6,625 nucleotides of DNA from JBBSGA01 sp038254585 (GTDB lineage Bacteria > Chloroflexota > Chloroflexia > Chloroflexales > Kallotenuaceae), in assembly GCA_038254585.1 (NCBI GenBank), contig JBBSGA010000347.1, forward strand, positions 1-6,625, in the 5' to 3' direction. The notes beneath the pieces were generated by a model that did no database searches, had not been told where the DNA came from, and was given only the letters and a program-made list of their open reading frames with translations. This document shows positions 5,846-6,625 of the stretch, one piece after another. Position 1 is the first letter of the stretch. The number at the start of each line of letters is the position of its first letter. Position numbers and translations under genes: made by a program.

Positions 5846-5874
5846 TTGCCGTGCCCGCACGCATGCGCTACTAT
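5846..5874 (+). promoter_or_regulatory. Possible promoter of the methyltransferase gene
   Basis: TTGCCG (5846-5851) and TACTAT (5869-5874) are separated by exactly 17 nt and lie about 55 nt before the start codon. Each matches four of six bases of the sigma-70 consensus. It is the best promoter-like pair in this gap, but a pattern match only. Confidence 0.3.
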
Positions 5875-5915
5875 GCCTCGCTTGAATAGTCGATCCTATG
5901 ACTTGTGTTGTTAGT

Positions 5916-5920
5916 AGGAG
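5916..5920 (+). promoter_or_regulatory. Shine-Dalgarno site of the methyltransferase
   Basis: AGGAG lies 9 nt before GTG 5930, 15 nt before ATG 5936 and only 3 nt before GTG 5924. The spacing best supports GTG 5930, although ATG 5936 is also possible. The choice changes the protein by only two residues. Confidence 0.5.
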
Positions 5921-5929
5921 TAGGTGCGC

Positions 5930-6568
5930 GTGCATATGCACACCGTCCATTACGTCACGCACCCCGATCCTGTCATTCTCCCGGCGGATGAGGGCGAGTC
6001 TGACGGATTCCACATGTTGCGCTCTGCAGTCGTCAAGGGCGAGGTGCTAACTGTCCTCCGTGAGCTGCCTGCCAGCTTTGTGCGTGCCGTCGTGACATCA
6101 CCGCCCTACTGGGGCTTGCGCGACTACTCGGTGCCCGGCCAGCTCGGTTTAGAGGAAGACCCGGACGAGTACATAGCGTCCCTCGTGCATGTGTTTGACG
6201 AGGTGCGCCGGGTCCTCGCCGACGATGGCGTGATGTGGCTAAACATCGGTGACAGCTACACCTCTGGTGGCAGGACGTGGCGCGCTCCCGACAAGAAACA
6301 CCCGGTTCGGGCGATGCAGACGCGCCCGCCTACACCCAAAGGATTGAAGCCGAAAGAGCTGGTAGGCATTCCGTGGAAGCTCGCATTTGCCCTACAAGCC
6401 GCAGGCTGGTATCTGCGGGCTGATGTGGTTTGGAACAAGCCCAACAAGCTTCCCGAGTCGGTCAAGGACCGGCCGACGCGCTCCCACGAATATCTGTTCC
6501 TGATGACCAAGAGTGAGCGGTATTACTACTTGGACAATGTTAGATTTCATGTCGGGCCGCCTTTCTGA
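5930..6568 (+). CDS. Truncated site-specific DNA methyltransferase (N4-cytosine/N6-adenine, beta-type order)
   Basis: The 212-aa product is the N-terminal part of a SAM-dependent DNA amino-methyltransferase. It shows catalytic motif IV as VVTSPPYWGLRDY (TSPPY at about 56-60), then GQLGLEEDPDEY, VFDEVRRVLADDGVMWLNIG with GDSY, GLKPKELVGIPWKLAFALQ, GWYLRADVVWNKPN, and ESVKDRPTRSHEYLFLMTKS followed by ERYYYLDN. In this group the order is beta-like, with motif IV first and the SAM-binding FxGxG (DPFxGSGTT) near the C-terminus. Here the frame ends at TGA 6566-6568 after FHVGPPF, where homologues continue with a 'YYYDxxAIREP' segment and 100 or more residues holding FxGxG. The remaining 57 nt of the window show no recognisable continuation in any forward frame. 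It is therefore probably an inactive truncation or frameshift, unless a separate downstream ORF supplies motif I. SPPY favours N4-cytosine but does not exclude N6-adenine. No restriction enzyme is visible. Confidence 0.8.
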   Translation: MHMHTVHYVTHPDPVILPADEGESDGFHMLRSAVVKGEVLTVLRELPASFVRAVVTSPPYWGLRDYSVPGQLGLEEDPDEYIASLVHVFDEVRRVLADDGVMWLNIGDSYTSGGRTWRAPDKKHPVRAMQTRPPTPKGLKPKELVGIPWKLAFALQAAGWYLRADVVWNKPNKLPESVKDRPTRSHEYLFLMTKSERYYYLDNVRFHVGPPF

Positions 6569-6625
6569 CGTTGCGATTTCAACCGGCTGGCGGTTGAGCG
6601 CGAGCGATCCACCAGATGCTTGACC

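Larger units (their letters stand above)
5649..5929. other. Intergenic gap with hairpins before the methyltransferase
   Basis: No gene is supported in these 281 nt. Just after the glycosyltransferase stop, CTCCAT (5665-5670) and ATGGAG (5681-5686) form a 6-bp stem with a 10-nt loop that might serve as a weak terminator. A stronger hairpin (5779-5808) and a possible promoter (5846-5874) follow and are listed separately. Open frames crossing the gap look like composition shadows. Confidence 0.5.

Noticed and set aside
1..6625. tRNA or rRNA genes, CRISPR arrays, insertion sequences
   Set aside because: No T-loop-like motif in a cloverleaf context, no regularly spaced repeats, and no transposase motifs or terminal repeats with target duplications were found by eye.

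Overview
The window is GC-rich bacterial DNA. The gene content (a SARP/LuxR-type regulator remnant with a Cys-containing 'LEACAAC' segment, an SRPBCC-YsnF protein, and an alpha/beta hydrolase beside a TetR regulator) fits a Chloroflexota-like organism best. This is inference from family resemblance; no rRNA or other marker gene is present. Nothing amounts to a clearly new system. The main theme is gene decay, plus a few unusual but intact proteins.

Layout from left to right. (1) The C-terminal part of a TetR-type repressor, cut by the window edge (2-484). (2) A 311-nt gap holding an 18-bp tandem repeat inside a possible 33-aa ORF. (3) An alpha/beta hydrolase gene (796-1365) broken by an in-frame TGA and lacking its 3' end. 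(4) A shrunken remnant of a large BTAD/SARP transcriptional activator (1426-2080), in which N-terminal and extreme C-terminal pieces of a protein of roughly 1000 residues are joined in different frames. (5) An intact P-loop kinase of the uridine kinase superfamily (2183-2800). It seems to lack the segment that usually contacts uridine. (6) A perfect 14-bp hairpin, probably a terminator, between convergent genes. (7) On the minus strand, a 361-aa SRPBCC plus DUF2382 (YsnF-like) stress protein (3031-4116). (8) A 395-nt divergent intergenic region with two inverted repeats. (9) An intact 378-aa GT4-type glycosyltransferase (4512-5648). (10) A 281-nt gap with a hairpin and a possible promoter. (11) A DNA methyltransferase (5930-6568) of the beta type that ends before the expected SAM-binding FxGxG region, so it is truncated or frameshifted.

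The genes do not form one obvious operon. TetR and the hydrolase could once have been a regulator-target pair. The kinase, the stress protein and the glycosyltransferase look like independent transcription units: the first two converge on a shared hairpin, and the last two diverge from a shared upstream region. The decayed block 796-2080 and the truncated methyltransferase suggest an accessory region under weak selection.
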